A DNA stretch of 50,000 nucleotides from Bolinopsis microptera. Lineage: Eukaryota; Ctenophora; Tentaculata; Lobata; Bolinopsidae. The notes under the pieces were generated by a model. It searched no databases and was not told the origin of the DNA. It saw only the letters and a list, made by a program, of their open reading frames with translations. Within the stretch, counting starts at the first letter, position 1. Every line of letters begins with the position of its first letter. The DNA lies in assembly GCF_026151205.1 (NCBI RefSeq), contig NC_087084.1, positions 605,812 through 655,811 on the forward strand. Reading direction: 5' to 3'. Below are positions 11,001 to 23,000 of this stretch, piece by piece. A program made the position numbers and the translations under genes.

Positions 11001-14000
11001 GGCGGCCTAAACAGAGCAATCAATACTGGGGAGTATGGGGAGGAGAGGGGGGAGTACCAGTATACTCCTTATCTCACAGTCTGGCGGCCTAAACAGAGCA
11101 ATCAATACTGGGGAGTATGGGGAGGAGAGGGGGGGGGTACCAGTATACTCCTTATCTCACAGTCTGGCGGCCTAAACAGAGCAATCAATACTGGGGAGTA
11201 TGGGGAGGAGAGGGGGGAGTACCAGTATACTCCTTATCTCACAGTCTGGCGGCCTAAACAGAGCAATCAATACTGGGGAGTATGGGGAGGAGAGGGGGGA
11301 GTACCAGTATACTCCTTATCTCACAGTCTGGCGGCCTAAACAGAGCAATCAATACTGGGGAGTATGGGGAGGAGAGGGGGGAGTACCAGTATACTCCTTA
11401 TCTCACAGTCTGGCGGCCTAAACAGAGCAATCAATACTGGGGAGTATGGGGAGGAGAGGGGGGAGTACCAGTATACTCCTTATCTCACAGTCTGGCGGCC
11501 TAAACAGAGCAATCAATACTGGGGAGTATGGGGAGGAGAGGGGGGAGTACCAGTATACTCCTTATCTCACAGTCTGGCGGCCTAAACAGAGCAATCAATA
11601 CTGGGGAGTATGGGGAGGAGAGGGGGGAGTACCAGTATACTCCTTATCTCACAGTCTGGCGGCCTAAACAGAGCAATCAATACTGGGGAGTATGGGGAGG
11701 AGAGGGGGGAGTACCAGTATACTCCTTATCTCACAGTCTGGCGGCCTAAACAGAGCAATCAATACTGGGGAGTATGGGGAGGAGAGGGGGGAGTACCAGT
11801 ATACTCCTTATCTCACAGTCTGGCGGCCTAAACAGAGCAATCAATACTGGGGAGTATGGGGAGGAGAGGGGGGAGTACCAGTATACTCCTTATCTCACAG
11901 TCTGGCGGCCTAAACAGAGCAATCAATACTGGGGAGTATGGGGAGGAGAGGGGGGAGTACCAGTATACTCCTTATCTCACAGTCTGGCGGCCTAAACAGA
12001 GCAATCAATACTGGGGAGTATGGGGAGGAGAGGGGGGAGTACCAGTATACTCCTTATCTCACAGTCTGGCGGCCTAAACAGAGCAATCAATACTGGGGAG
12101 TATGGGGAGGAGAGGGGGGAGTACCAGTATACTCCTTATCTCACAGTCTGGCGGCCTAAACAGAGCAATCAATACTGGGGAGTATGGGGAGGAGAGGGGG
12201 GAGTACCAGTATACTCCTTATCTCACAGTCTGGCGGCCTAAACAGAGCAATCAATACTGGGGAGTATGGGGAGGAGAGGGGGGAGTACCAGTATACTCCT
12301 TATCTCACAGTCTGGCGGCCTAAACAGAGCAATCAATACTGGGGAGTATGGGGAGGAGAGGGGGGAGTACCAGTATACTCCTTATCTCACAGTCTGGCGG
12401 CCTAAACAGAGCAATCAATACTGGGGAGTATGGGGAGGAGAGGGGGGAGTACCAGTATACTCCTTATCTCACAGTCTGGCGGCCTAAACAGAGCAATCAA
12501 TACTGGGGAGTATGGGGAGGAGAGGGGGGAGTACCAGTATACTCCTTATCTCACAGTCTGGCGGCCTAAACAGAGCAATCAATACTGGGGAGTATGGGGA
12601 GGAGAGGGGGGAGTACCAGTATACTCCTTATCTCACAGTCTGGCGGCCTAAACAGAGCAATCAATACTGGGGAGTATGGGGAGGAGAGGGGGGAGTACCA
12701 GTATACTCCTTATCTCACAGTCTGGCGGCCTAAACAGAGCAATCAATACTGGGGAGTATGGGGAGGAGAGGGGGGAGTACCAGTATACTCCTTATCTCAC
12801 AGTCTGGCGGCCTAAACAGAGCAATCAATACTGGGGAGTATGGGGAGGAGAGGGGGGAGTACCAGTATACTCCTTATCTCACAGTCTGGCGGCCTAAACA
12901 GAGCAATCAATACTGGGGAGTATGGGGAGGAGAGGGGGGAGTACCAGTATACTCCTTATCTCACAGTCTGGCGGCCTAAACAGAGCAATCAATACTGGGG
13001 AGTATGGGGAGGAGAGGGGGGAGTACCAGTATACTCCTTATCTCACAGTCTGGCGGCCTAAACAGAGCAATCAATACTGGGGAGTATGGGGAGGAGAGGG
13101 GGGAGTACCAGTATACTCCTTATCTCACAGTCTGGCGGCCTAAACAGAGCAATCAATACTGGGGAGTATGGGGAGGAGAGGGGGGAGTACCAGTATACTC
13201 CTTATCTCACAGTCTGGCGGCCTAAACAGAGCAATCAATACTGGGGAGTATGGGGAGGAGAGGGGGGAGTACCAGTATACTCCTTATCTCACAGTCTGGC
13301 GGCCTAAACAGAGCAATCAATACTGGGGAGTATGGGGAGGAGAGGGGGGAGTACCAGTATACTCCTTATCTCACAGTCTGGCGGCCTAAACAGAGCAATC
13401 AATACTGGGGAGTATGGGGAGGAGAGGGGGGAGTACCAGTATACTCCTTATCTCACAGTCTGGCGGCCTAAACAGAGCAATCAATACTGGGGAGTATGGG
13501 GAGGAGAGGGGGGAGTACCAGTATACTCCTTATCTCACAGTCTGGCGGCCTAAACAGAGCAATCAATACTGGGGAGTATGGGGAGGAGAGGGGGGAGTAC
13601 CAGTATACTCCTTATCTCACAGTCTGGCAGCCTAAACAGAGCAATCAATACTGGGGAGTATGGGGAGGAGAGGGGGGAGTACCAGTTGCAGTATACTCCT
13701 TATCTCACAGTCTGGCGGCCTAAACAGAGCAATCAATACTGGGGAGTATGGGGAGGAGAGGGGGGAGTACCAGTATACTCCTTATCTCACAGTCTGGCGG
13801 CCTAAACAGAGCAATCAATACTGGGGAGTATGGGGAGGAGAGGGGGGAGTACCAGTATACTCCTTATCTCACAGTCTGGCGGCCTAAACAGAGCGATCAA
13901 TACTGGGGAGTATGGGGAGGAGAGGGGGGAGTACCAGTATACTCCTTATCTCACAGTCTGGCGGCCTAAACAGAGCGATCAATACTGGGGAGTATGGGGA

Positions 14001-17000
14001 GGAGAGGGGGGAGTACCAGTATACTCCTTATCTCACAGTCTGGCGGCCTAAACAGAGCAATCAATACTGGGGAGTATGGGGAGGAGAGGGGGGAGTACCA
14101 GTATACTCCTTATCTCACAGTCTGGCGGCCTAAACAGAGCAATCAATACTGGGGAGTATGGGGAGGAGAGGGGGGAGTACCAGTATACTCCTTATCTCAC
14201 AGTCTGGCGGCCTAAACAGAGCAATCAATACTGGGGAGTATGGGGAGGAGAGGGGGGAGTACCAGTATACTCCTTATCTCACAGTCTGGCGGCCTAAACA
14301 GAGCAATCAATACTGGGGAGTATGGGGAGGAGAGGGGGGAGTACCAGTATACTCCTTATCTCACAGTCTGGCGGCCTAAACAGAGCAATCAATACTGGGG
14401 AGTATGGGGAGGAGAGGGGGGAGTACCAGTATACTCCTTATCTCACAGTCTGGCGGCCTAAACAGAGCAATCAATACTGGGGAGTATGGGGAGGAGAGGG
14501 GGGAGTACCAGTATACTCCTTATCTCACAGTCTGGCGGCCTAAACAGAGCAATCAATACTGGGGAGTATGGGGAGGAGAGGGGGGAGTACCAGTATACTC
14601 CTTATCTCACAGTCTGGCGGCCTAAACAGAGCAATCAATACTGGGGAGTATGGGGAGGAGAAGGGGGAGTACCAGTATACTCCTTATCTCACAGTCTGGC
14701 GGCCTAAACAGAGCGATCAATACTGGGGAGTATGGGGAGGAGAGGGGGGAGTACCAGTATACTCCTTATCTCACAGTCTGGCGGCCTAAACAGAGCGATC
14801 AATACTGGGGAGTATGGGGAGGAGAAGGGGGGAGTACCAGTATACTCCTTATCTCACAGTCTGGCGGCCTAAACAGAGCAATCAATACTGGGGAGTATGG
14901 GGAGGAAAGGGGGGAGTACCAGTATACTCCTTATCTCACAGTCTGGCGGCCTAAACAGAGCAATCAATACTGGGGAGTATGGGGAGGAGAAGGGGGGAGT
15001 ACCAGTATACTCCTTATCTCACAGTCTGGCGGCCTAAACAGAGCAATCAATACTGGGGAGTATGGGGAGGAAAGGGGGGAGTACCAGTATACTCCTTATC
15101 TCACAGTCTGGCGGCCTAAACAGAGCAATCAATACTGGGGAGTATGGGGAGGAGAAGGGGGAGTACCAGTATACTCCTTATCTCACAGTCTGGCGGCCTA
15201 AACAGAGCGATCAATACTGGGGAGTATGGGGAGGAGAGGGGGGAGTACCAGTATACTCCTTATCTCACAGTCTGGCGGCCTAAACAGAGCGATCAATACT
15301 GGGGAGTATGGGGAGGAGAAGGGGGAGTACCAGTATACTCCTTATCTCACAGTCTGGCGGCCTAAACAGAGCAATCAATACTGGGGAGTATGGGGAGGAA
15401 AGGGGGGAGTACCAGTATACTCCTTATCTCACAGTCTGGCGGCCTAAACAGAGCAATCAATACTGGGGAGTATGGGGAGGAGAGGGGGGAGTACCAGTAT
15501 ACTCCTTATCTCACAGTCTGGCGGCCTAAACAGAGCAATCAATACTGGGGAGTATGGGGAGGAAAGGGGGGAGTACCAGTATACTCCTTATCTCACAGTC
15601 TGGCGGCCTAAACAGAGCAATCAATACTGGGGAGTATGGGGAGGAGAGGGGGGAGTACCAGTATACTCCTTATCTCACAGTCTGGCGGCCTAAACAGAGC
15701 AATCAATACTGGGGAGTATGGGGAGGAGAGGGGGGAGTACCAGTATACTCCTTATCTCACAGTCTGGCGGCCTAAACAGAGCAATCAATACTGGGGAGTA
15801 TGGGGAGGAGAGGGGGGAGTACCAGTATACTCCTTATCTCACAGTCTGGCGGCCTAAACAGAGCAATCAATACTGGGGAGTATGGGGAGGAGAGGGGGGA
15901 GTACCAGTATACTCCTTATCTCACAGTCTGGCAGCCTAAACAGAGCAATCAATACTGGGGAGTATGGGGAGGAGAGGGAGGAGTACCAGTATACTCCTTA
16001 TCTCACAGTCTGGCGGCCTAAACAGAGCAATCAATACTGGGGAGTATGGGGAGGAGAGGGGGGAGTACCAGTATACTCCTTATCTCACAGTCTGGCAGCC
16101 TAAACAGAGCAATCAATACTGGGGAGTATGGGGAGGAGAGGGGGGAGTACCAGTATACTCCTTATCTCACAGTCTGGCAGCCTAAACAGAGCAATCAATA
16201 CTGGGGAGTATGGGGAGGAGAGGGGGGAGTACCAGTATACTCCTTATCTCACAGTCTGGCGGCCTAAACAGAGCAATCAATACTGGGGAGTATGGGGAGG
16301 AGAGGGGGGAGTACCAGTATACTCCTTATCTCACAGTCTGGCGGCCTAAACAGAGCAATCAATACTGGGGAGTATGGGGAGGAAAGGGGGGAGTACCAGT
16401 ATACTCCTTATCTCACAGTCTGGCGGCCTAAACAGAGCAATCAATACTGGGGAGTATATATATATGGGAAGGGGCGTTGGGGTAGGGAGGGGGAGGGGGA
16501 GTGGGAGGGAGGGGGAGGGGCCAGGGGGAGTGGGAGGGAGGGGGAAGGGAAGTAGGGGGGAGGGGAGGGGGAGGGGGATTAGGGGGGAGGGGGAGTAGGG
16601 GGAGGGGTAGTAGGGGGAGGGGGAGTAAGGGAGGATGGGGGAGGGGGAGTGGGAGGGGGAAGGGAAAGTAGGGGGGAGGGGAGGAGGGGGAGGGGGATAA
16701 GGGGGGAGGGGGATTAGGGGGGAGGGGGAGTAGGGGGAGGGGGAGTGTGAGGGGGAGGGGGAAGGGAAGTAGGGGGGAGGGGAGGGGGGAGGGGGATAAG
16801 GGGGAGGGGGATTAGGGGGGAGGGGGATTAGGGGGGAGGGGAGAGTAGGGGAGGGGGAGTGTGAGGGGGAGGGGGAAGGGAAGTAGGGGGAGGGGAGGGG
16901 GATAAGGGGGGAGGGGGATAAGGGGGGGAGGGGGATTAGGGGGAGGGGGATAAGGGGGAGGGGGAGTAGGGGGAGGGGGAGTGTGAGTGGGGAGGGAGGG

Positions 17001-20000
17001 AGGAAGGAAGTAGGGGGGACGGGGCAGGGGGGAGGGGGATAAGGGGGAGGGGGATTAGGGGGGAGGGGATTAGGGGGGAGGGGGGAGTGTGAGGGGGAGG
17101 GGGGAAGGGAAGTAGGGGGGAGGGGGAGGGTGGAGGGGGATAAGGGGGGAGGGGGATTAGGGGGGAGGGGGAGTAGGGGGGATGGGAGAGGAGTGAGGGG
17201 AGGGGAAGGGAAGTAGGGGGGAGGGTGAGGGGGAGGGGGATAAGGGGGCGAGGGGGATTAGGGGGGAGGGGGATTAGGGGGGAGGGGGAGATTAGGGGGA
17301 GGGGGAGTGTGAGGGGAGGGGGGAAAGGGAAGTAGGGGGGAGGGGAGGGGGATAAGGGGGGAGGGGGATTAGGGGGGAGGGGAGAGTAGGGGAGGGGTAA
17401 GTAGGGGGAGGGGGAAGTAAGGGAGGATGGGGCGAGGGGAGTGGGAGGGAGGGGAGTGGGAGGAGGGGGAGTGTGAGGGGGGAGGGGGAGTGTGAGGGTG
17501 AGGGGGGAGGGGGATTAGGAGGGGAGGGGTATTAGGGGGAGGGGGATGTAGGGGGGGAGAGGGAGAGGGAGGAAGTAGGGGAGGGGAGTAGGAGAGGGGG
17601 AATGAGGGGAGGGGAGTAGGGAGGATGGTACCACTGAACCGGATGTGTTTGTAAAATGTAGGAGGGAAAATCAAAAATTCCGCTTTCCAACTGAATACGA
17701 CTATTACTAGGGAGTAGGGGACAGTGTGACTGAGTTCTTTTGTTTGCAGCTAAGACAGGTTATACTATTACTCTAGTAACTATGCCCTGCTACTAGAGTA
17801 TACATCTACTTTATCCGATAACCATAATATAACGGATATATCCGATCATTAACCATAGTAATTACACATAACCTCAATTTAATAGGTGAGGGAACCAAAT
17901 GTGCGACAATTAAACTTTAAAGACGTTGCGACGGTAATTAAAATTAAAATTACAACATCGACAAAAACATTGGACTATTATCTTATTATTACGCCAATTA
18001 AACACTCCGCAAAGTTAGAACAGAGACCATGACTATACTGTTATACCTACAATTATTAGCTGTTATTCTTGTTTAGTTAGTACTAAACTACATAATGTAT
18101 ACCCCAGTATGTATACCCCAGGGTATACACAATGTATAGTTTAACCCCAGGGTTTTAGTATTTGTTCTGTTTGTTGTTTATTGTTGTGTTTATTGTGTTG
18201 TTATAATGTTAGAATCTCAACAAACCACTACTCCCCAGTTTATCCAGTGAGTATTAATCTTAAGAACAAATTGTATTTAATTATAACTTATTTGCCATAA
18301 ATGTAGTCAAAATTTAGATTTAAATTGTTGTAAACGAAATAAATAGTGACTTACTTTACTGTTGAGTTAACTTACTCGGAGTGTATAGAAGAGGGCCAGG
18401 GTTTGTCACTGAAGCGAACTGGTAGTTTGTCCAGTAGTCTGTAGCTCAGTGAGGAGACAGGCATGGAGAGGGGGAGGGATGCACTGAAAGAGGAGTATTA
18501 TAGAGAATTGCGATTACTTGGATAATGACAAATTAATAAAATACATGATAGCACTATTTTGAATATAAAGTACCCAGGAGTCATCTCCAACAAAAACTTG
18601 TATAAACGCTGCAATGCTGAACCATTGTCAGAAAAAGTGGCCCGTAGTCGGTGGAGAATGTTAGGACATGTTTTGCGGGGTCCTATTGACGGACCAGCGT
18701 TTTCTTCCCTCATTTTTGCCATCAATACACTGGACTTACCAGGGAGAAGAGGAAGACCCCAAAGCAATCTATTATCGCTGATTGTGCATGATTTATGTAA
18801 AAGAAATCTTTATTTGAATAATATCTTTGACCTGCATTATCTCCGTAATTTGAGTTATGACAAGAGATATTGGCGGAATTTGCAATGAAGTTTTTAATTT
18901 TTAGTTTTTGTTTTAGGGAAAGATTAGACTTGGGCGTTGTTTTTTAAACTATCCCTTGTTTAGAACTTTGATTTAATAAATAATAATGATAGTAATGCAA
19001 ATAAACTTACTCTAGTTTACAGCCGATGTTATGATAAGATGTCTGATTGATGGAGAATATTTGATCATGTTCACCAAATCCTGCCAACTTGACCGTCTGC
19101 AAAATATACAATTTAATGGTAGTAATTAGTGAATAGTATATAGTATATAGTAATTAGTGAATCAAAGATGATTTGTTACTGATAAGTTCTTGAAAGAGAA
19201 AGAGAAATAGAAAGTGAAAGAGAAAGAGAAAGAGAAAGAGAAAGTGTTTACCTTACTCAATCCTTGTTCAGGAGAGCTGAGGCTAATCAGTAAATCCTCC
19301 GCAAAGTTATTCCTCACAATAAAAAGAGGATTGAGGGTTACTGAAATAGTTGGCTGTTAGAAACCTACAAAAACTGACGGTAATATGAATTAATAAATAA
19401 AGTATTGAGATATATCTGAATATTGGTGGGGAGGTGAACTGACCGATCAAAACCCAGGACCAAGGTCACGTGTCAAACCAAATATGATTCACAGCCTCGC
19501 TATAATTTACTGACAACTACTACATTACTACACTTTACAGTTAATTGGGCAATTAATTATTATTACCCGATTACCTAGTTGATGCATTACCTGTGAAATG
19601 ACCAGTGTTGTGTAGTATAGACGCTACAATGTAGCACTCAGCAGATAGACTTACTACAAACGACTCTGATAGATCTTTGTGTAATCTGAAGATGGGAGGA
19701 TCATACTTGTATTGTTCTTAAACTGATGACGTCATCACGTGACGTCATCACAACATCACGTGACGTTATCAAAACATTACGTAATTAGAGTCTAAGAGGT
19801 TTCATCATAGATTTAAAAAAATATGACGTCACAAGACGGAGTATATGACGTCACATGAAGGAGTATATGACGTCACAAGACGGAGTATATGACGTCACAA
19901 GACGGAGTATATGACGTCACAAGACGGAGTATATATGACGTCACAAGACGGAGTGTATGACGTCACAAGACGGGGTATATGACGTCACAAGACGGAGTAT

Positions 20001-23000
20001 ATGACGTCACAAGACGGAGAATATGACGTCACAAGACGGAGTATATGACGTCACAAGACGGAATATATGACGTCACTACCCTCCTACCTGACAGGTTGGG
20101 ACCACTGAACAGTGTCTGAATTAAGAGAGAAGCTCATAGCGTGTTCTCCTGGTCCTAACACGTAGCTCTTATTCACCTCTCCAGCTCCTATAGACTGAAC
20201 CTGGGTTAATGGGATCAACACTCAGTCAACACTCAGTCAACATTCAGTTAACTCAGTTTTTGCTGCAAAGTAGTGTATGCAGTCTCCCCCGTGACATCAT
20301 GTCACGTGGTATGACGTCATGTCACGTGGTATGACGTCATGTCACGTGGTATGACGTCATGTCACGTGGTATGACGTCATGTCACGTGGTATGACGTCAT
20401 GTCACGTGGTATGACGTTATGTCACGTGGTATGCCGTCATGTCACGTGGTATGACGTCATGTCACGTGGTATGACGTTATGTCACGTGGTATGCCGTCAT
20501 GTCACGTGGTATGACGTCATGTCACGTGGTATGACGTCATGTCGCGTGGTATGACGGCATGTCACGTGTGTTTGTCTGTTTGTGTGTAAACCTGTAAAGT
20601 TGAGTATGTAGTCTCTCCCCGCGACGGGTCCAGAGGTAGGAAACTGCACTGAACATTTAACACTGTCCTGTTGTTAACACACAGGCCACCTGGAATTTAG
20701 TGAGATTAAAGTGAGGTTAAATTTAATTTCAATACAGAGTTTAATGGAAATGGCAGGAAGGAATACTGACTAATTATAGAAGAGTGAAGTGTTAACCTGT
20801 GATACGGATGTAGTTGCAACCTCCCTTCCTCTCCACTAACCTGTGATACGGATGTAGTTGCAACCTCCCTTCCTCTCCACTAACCTGTGATACGGATGTA
20901 GTTGCAACCTCCCTTCCTCTCCACTAACCTGTGATACGGATGTAGTTGCAACCTCCCTTCCTCTCCACTAACCTGTGATACGGATGTAGTTGCAACCTCC
21001 CTTCCTCTCCACTAACCTGTGATACGGATGTAGTTGCAACCTCCCTTCCTCTCCACTAACCTGTGATACGGATGTAGTTGCAACCTCCCTTCCTCTCCAC
21101 TAACCTGTGATACGGATGTAGTTGCAACCTCCCTTCCTCTCCACTAACCTGTGATACGGATGTAGTTGCAACCTCCCTTCCTCTCCACTAACCTGTGATA
21201 CGGATGTAGTTGCAACCTCCTTCCTCTCCACTAACCTGTGATACGGATGTAGTTGCAACCTCCCTTCCTCTCCACTAACCTGTGATACGGATGTAGTTGC
21301 AACCTCCCTTCCTCTCCACTAACCTGTGATACGGATGTAGTTGCAACCTCCCTTCCTCTCCACTAACCTGTGATACGGATGTAGTTGCAACCTCCCTTCC
21401 TCTCCACTAACCTGTGATACGGATGTAGTTGCAACCTCCCTTCCTCTCCACTAACCTGTGATACGGATGTAGTTGCAACCTCCCTTCCTCTCCACTAACC
21501 TGTGATACGGATGTAGTTGCAACCTCCCTTCCTCTCCACTAACCTGTGATACGGATGTAGTTGCAACCTCCCTTCCTCTCCACTAACCTGTGATACGGAT
21601 GTAGTTGCAACCTCCCTTCCTCTCCACTAACCTGTGATACGGATGTAGTTGCAACCTCCCTTCCTCTCCACTAACCTGTGATACGGATGTAGTTGCAACC
21701 TCCCTTCCTCTCCACTAACCTGTGATACGGATGTAGTTGCAACCTCCCTTCCTCTCCACTAACCTGTGATACGGATGTAGTTGCAACCTCCCTTCCTCTC
21801 CACTAACCTGTGATACGGATGTAGTTGCAACCTCCCTTCCTCTCCACTAACCTGTGATACGGATGTAGTTGCAACCTCCCTTCCTCTCCACTAACCTGTG
21901 ATACGGATGTAGTTGCAACCTCCCTTCCTCTCCACTAACCTGTGATACGGATGTAGTTGCAACCTCCCTTCCTCTCCACTAACCTGTGATACGGATGTAG
22001 TTGCAACCTCCCTTCCTCTCCACTAACCTGTGATACGGATGTAGTTGCAACCTCCCTTCCTCTCGACTATAATAAACATACCGTTATCCTCCACCACTGA
22101 GCCTGCCGCTAGATCTGACAGTTTAGGGTTTAGTGACTGACAACGTGTTTACTGACAAATTTCAAGGACTCATATACAAAATATATGCGTATTGAGGTAG
22201 AAATGAAGATTACCAATAGAGGACTCATATATAAAACATAAAGTATTGAGGTAGAAAGTAAGATTACCAATAGAGGACTCATATACAAAATATGAAGTAT
22301 TGAGGTAGAAAGTAAGATTACCAATAGAGGACTCATATACAAAATATGAAGTATTGAGGTAGAAAGTAAGATTACCAATAGAGGACTCATATACAAAATA
22401 TGAAGTATTGAGGTAGAAAGTAAGATTACCAATAGAGGACTCATATACAAAATATGAAGTATTGAGGTAGAAAGTAAGATTACCAATAGAGGACTCATAT
22501 ACAAAATATGAAGTATTGAGGTAGAAATGAAGATTACCAATAGAGGACTCATATACAAAATATGAAGTATTGAGGTAGAAAGTAAGATTACCAATAGAGG
22601 ACTCATATACAAAATATGAAGTATTGAGGTAGAAAGTAAGATTACCAATAGAGGACTCATATACAAAATATGAAGTATTGAGGTAGAAATGAAGATTACC
22701 AATAGAGGACTCATATAAAAAATATGAAGTATTGAGGTAGAAAGTAAGATTACCAATAGAGGACTCATATACAAAATATGAAGTATTGAGGTAGAAAGTA
22801 AGATTACCAATAGAGGACTCATATACAAAATATGAAGTATTGAGGTAGAAAGTAAGATTACCAATAGAGGACTCATATATAAAACATAAAGTATTGAGGT
22901 AGAAAGTAAGATTACCAATAGAGGACTCATATATAAAACATAAAGTATTGAGGTAGAAAGTAAGATTACCAATAGAGGACTCATATACAAAATATGAAGT

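Noticed and set aside
6442-16431. More than a hundred overlapping 73-residue open frames
   Set aside because: They recur every 82 bp and simply translate the satellite. The unit is non-coding in that direction and the only coding part is the minus-strand start of exon L.
16800-17300. Telomeric repeat (TTAGGG)
   Set aside because: TTAGGGG occurs only within irregular GGGGGA minisatellite units, not as a tandem hexamer.
17369-17674. Proline-rich minus-strand frame continuing from exon K
   Set aside because: It translates the G-rich purine tract. Splicing from K to L is phase-consistent, although the K donor is weak.
4927-19312. CCGCAAAGTTA shared at 4927, 18006 and 19299 (exon H)
   Set aside because: Only about 11-12 bases are shared. 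The context differs at each site and chance similarity cannot be excluded.
20796-22064. CRISPR array
   Set aside because: Direct repeats are contiguous without unique spacers, and the genome is eukaryotic.
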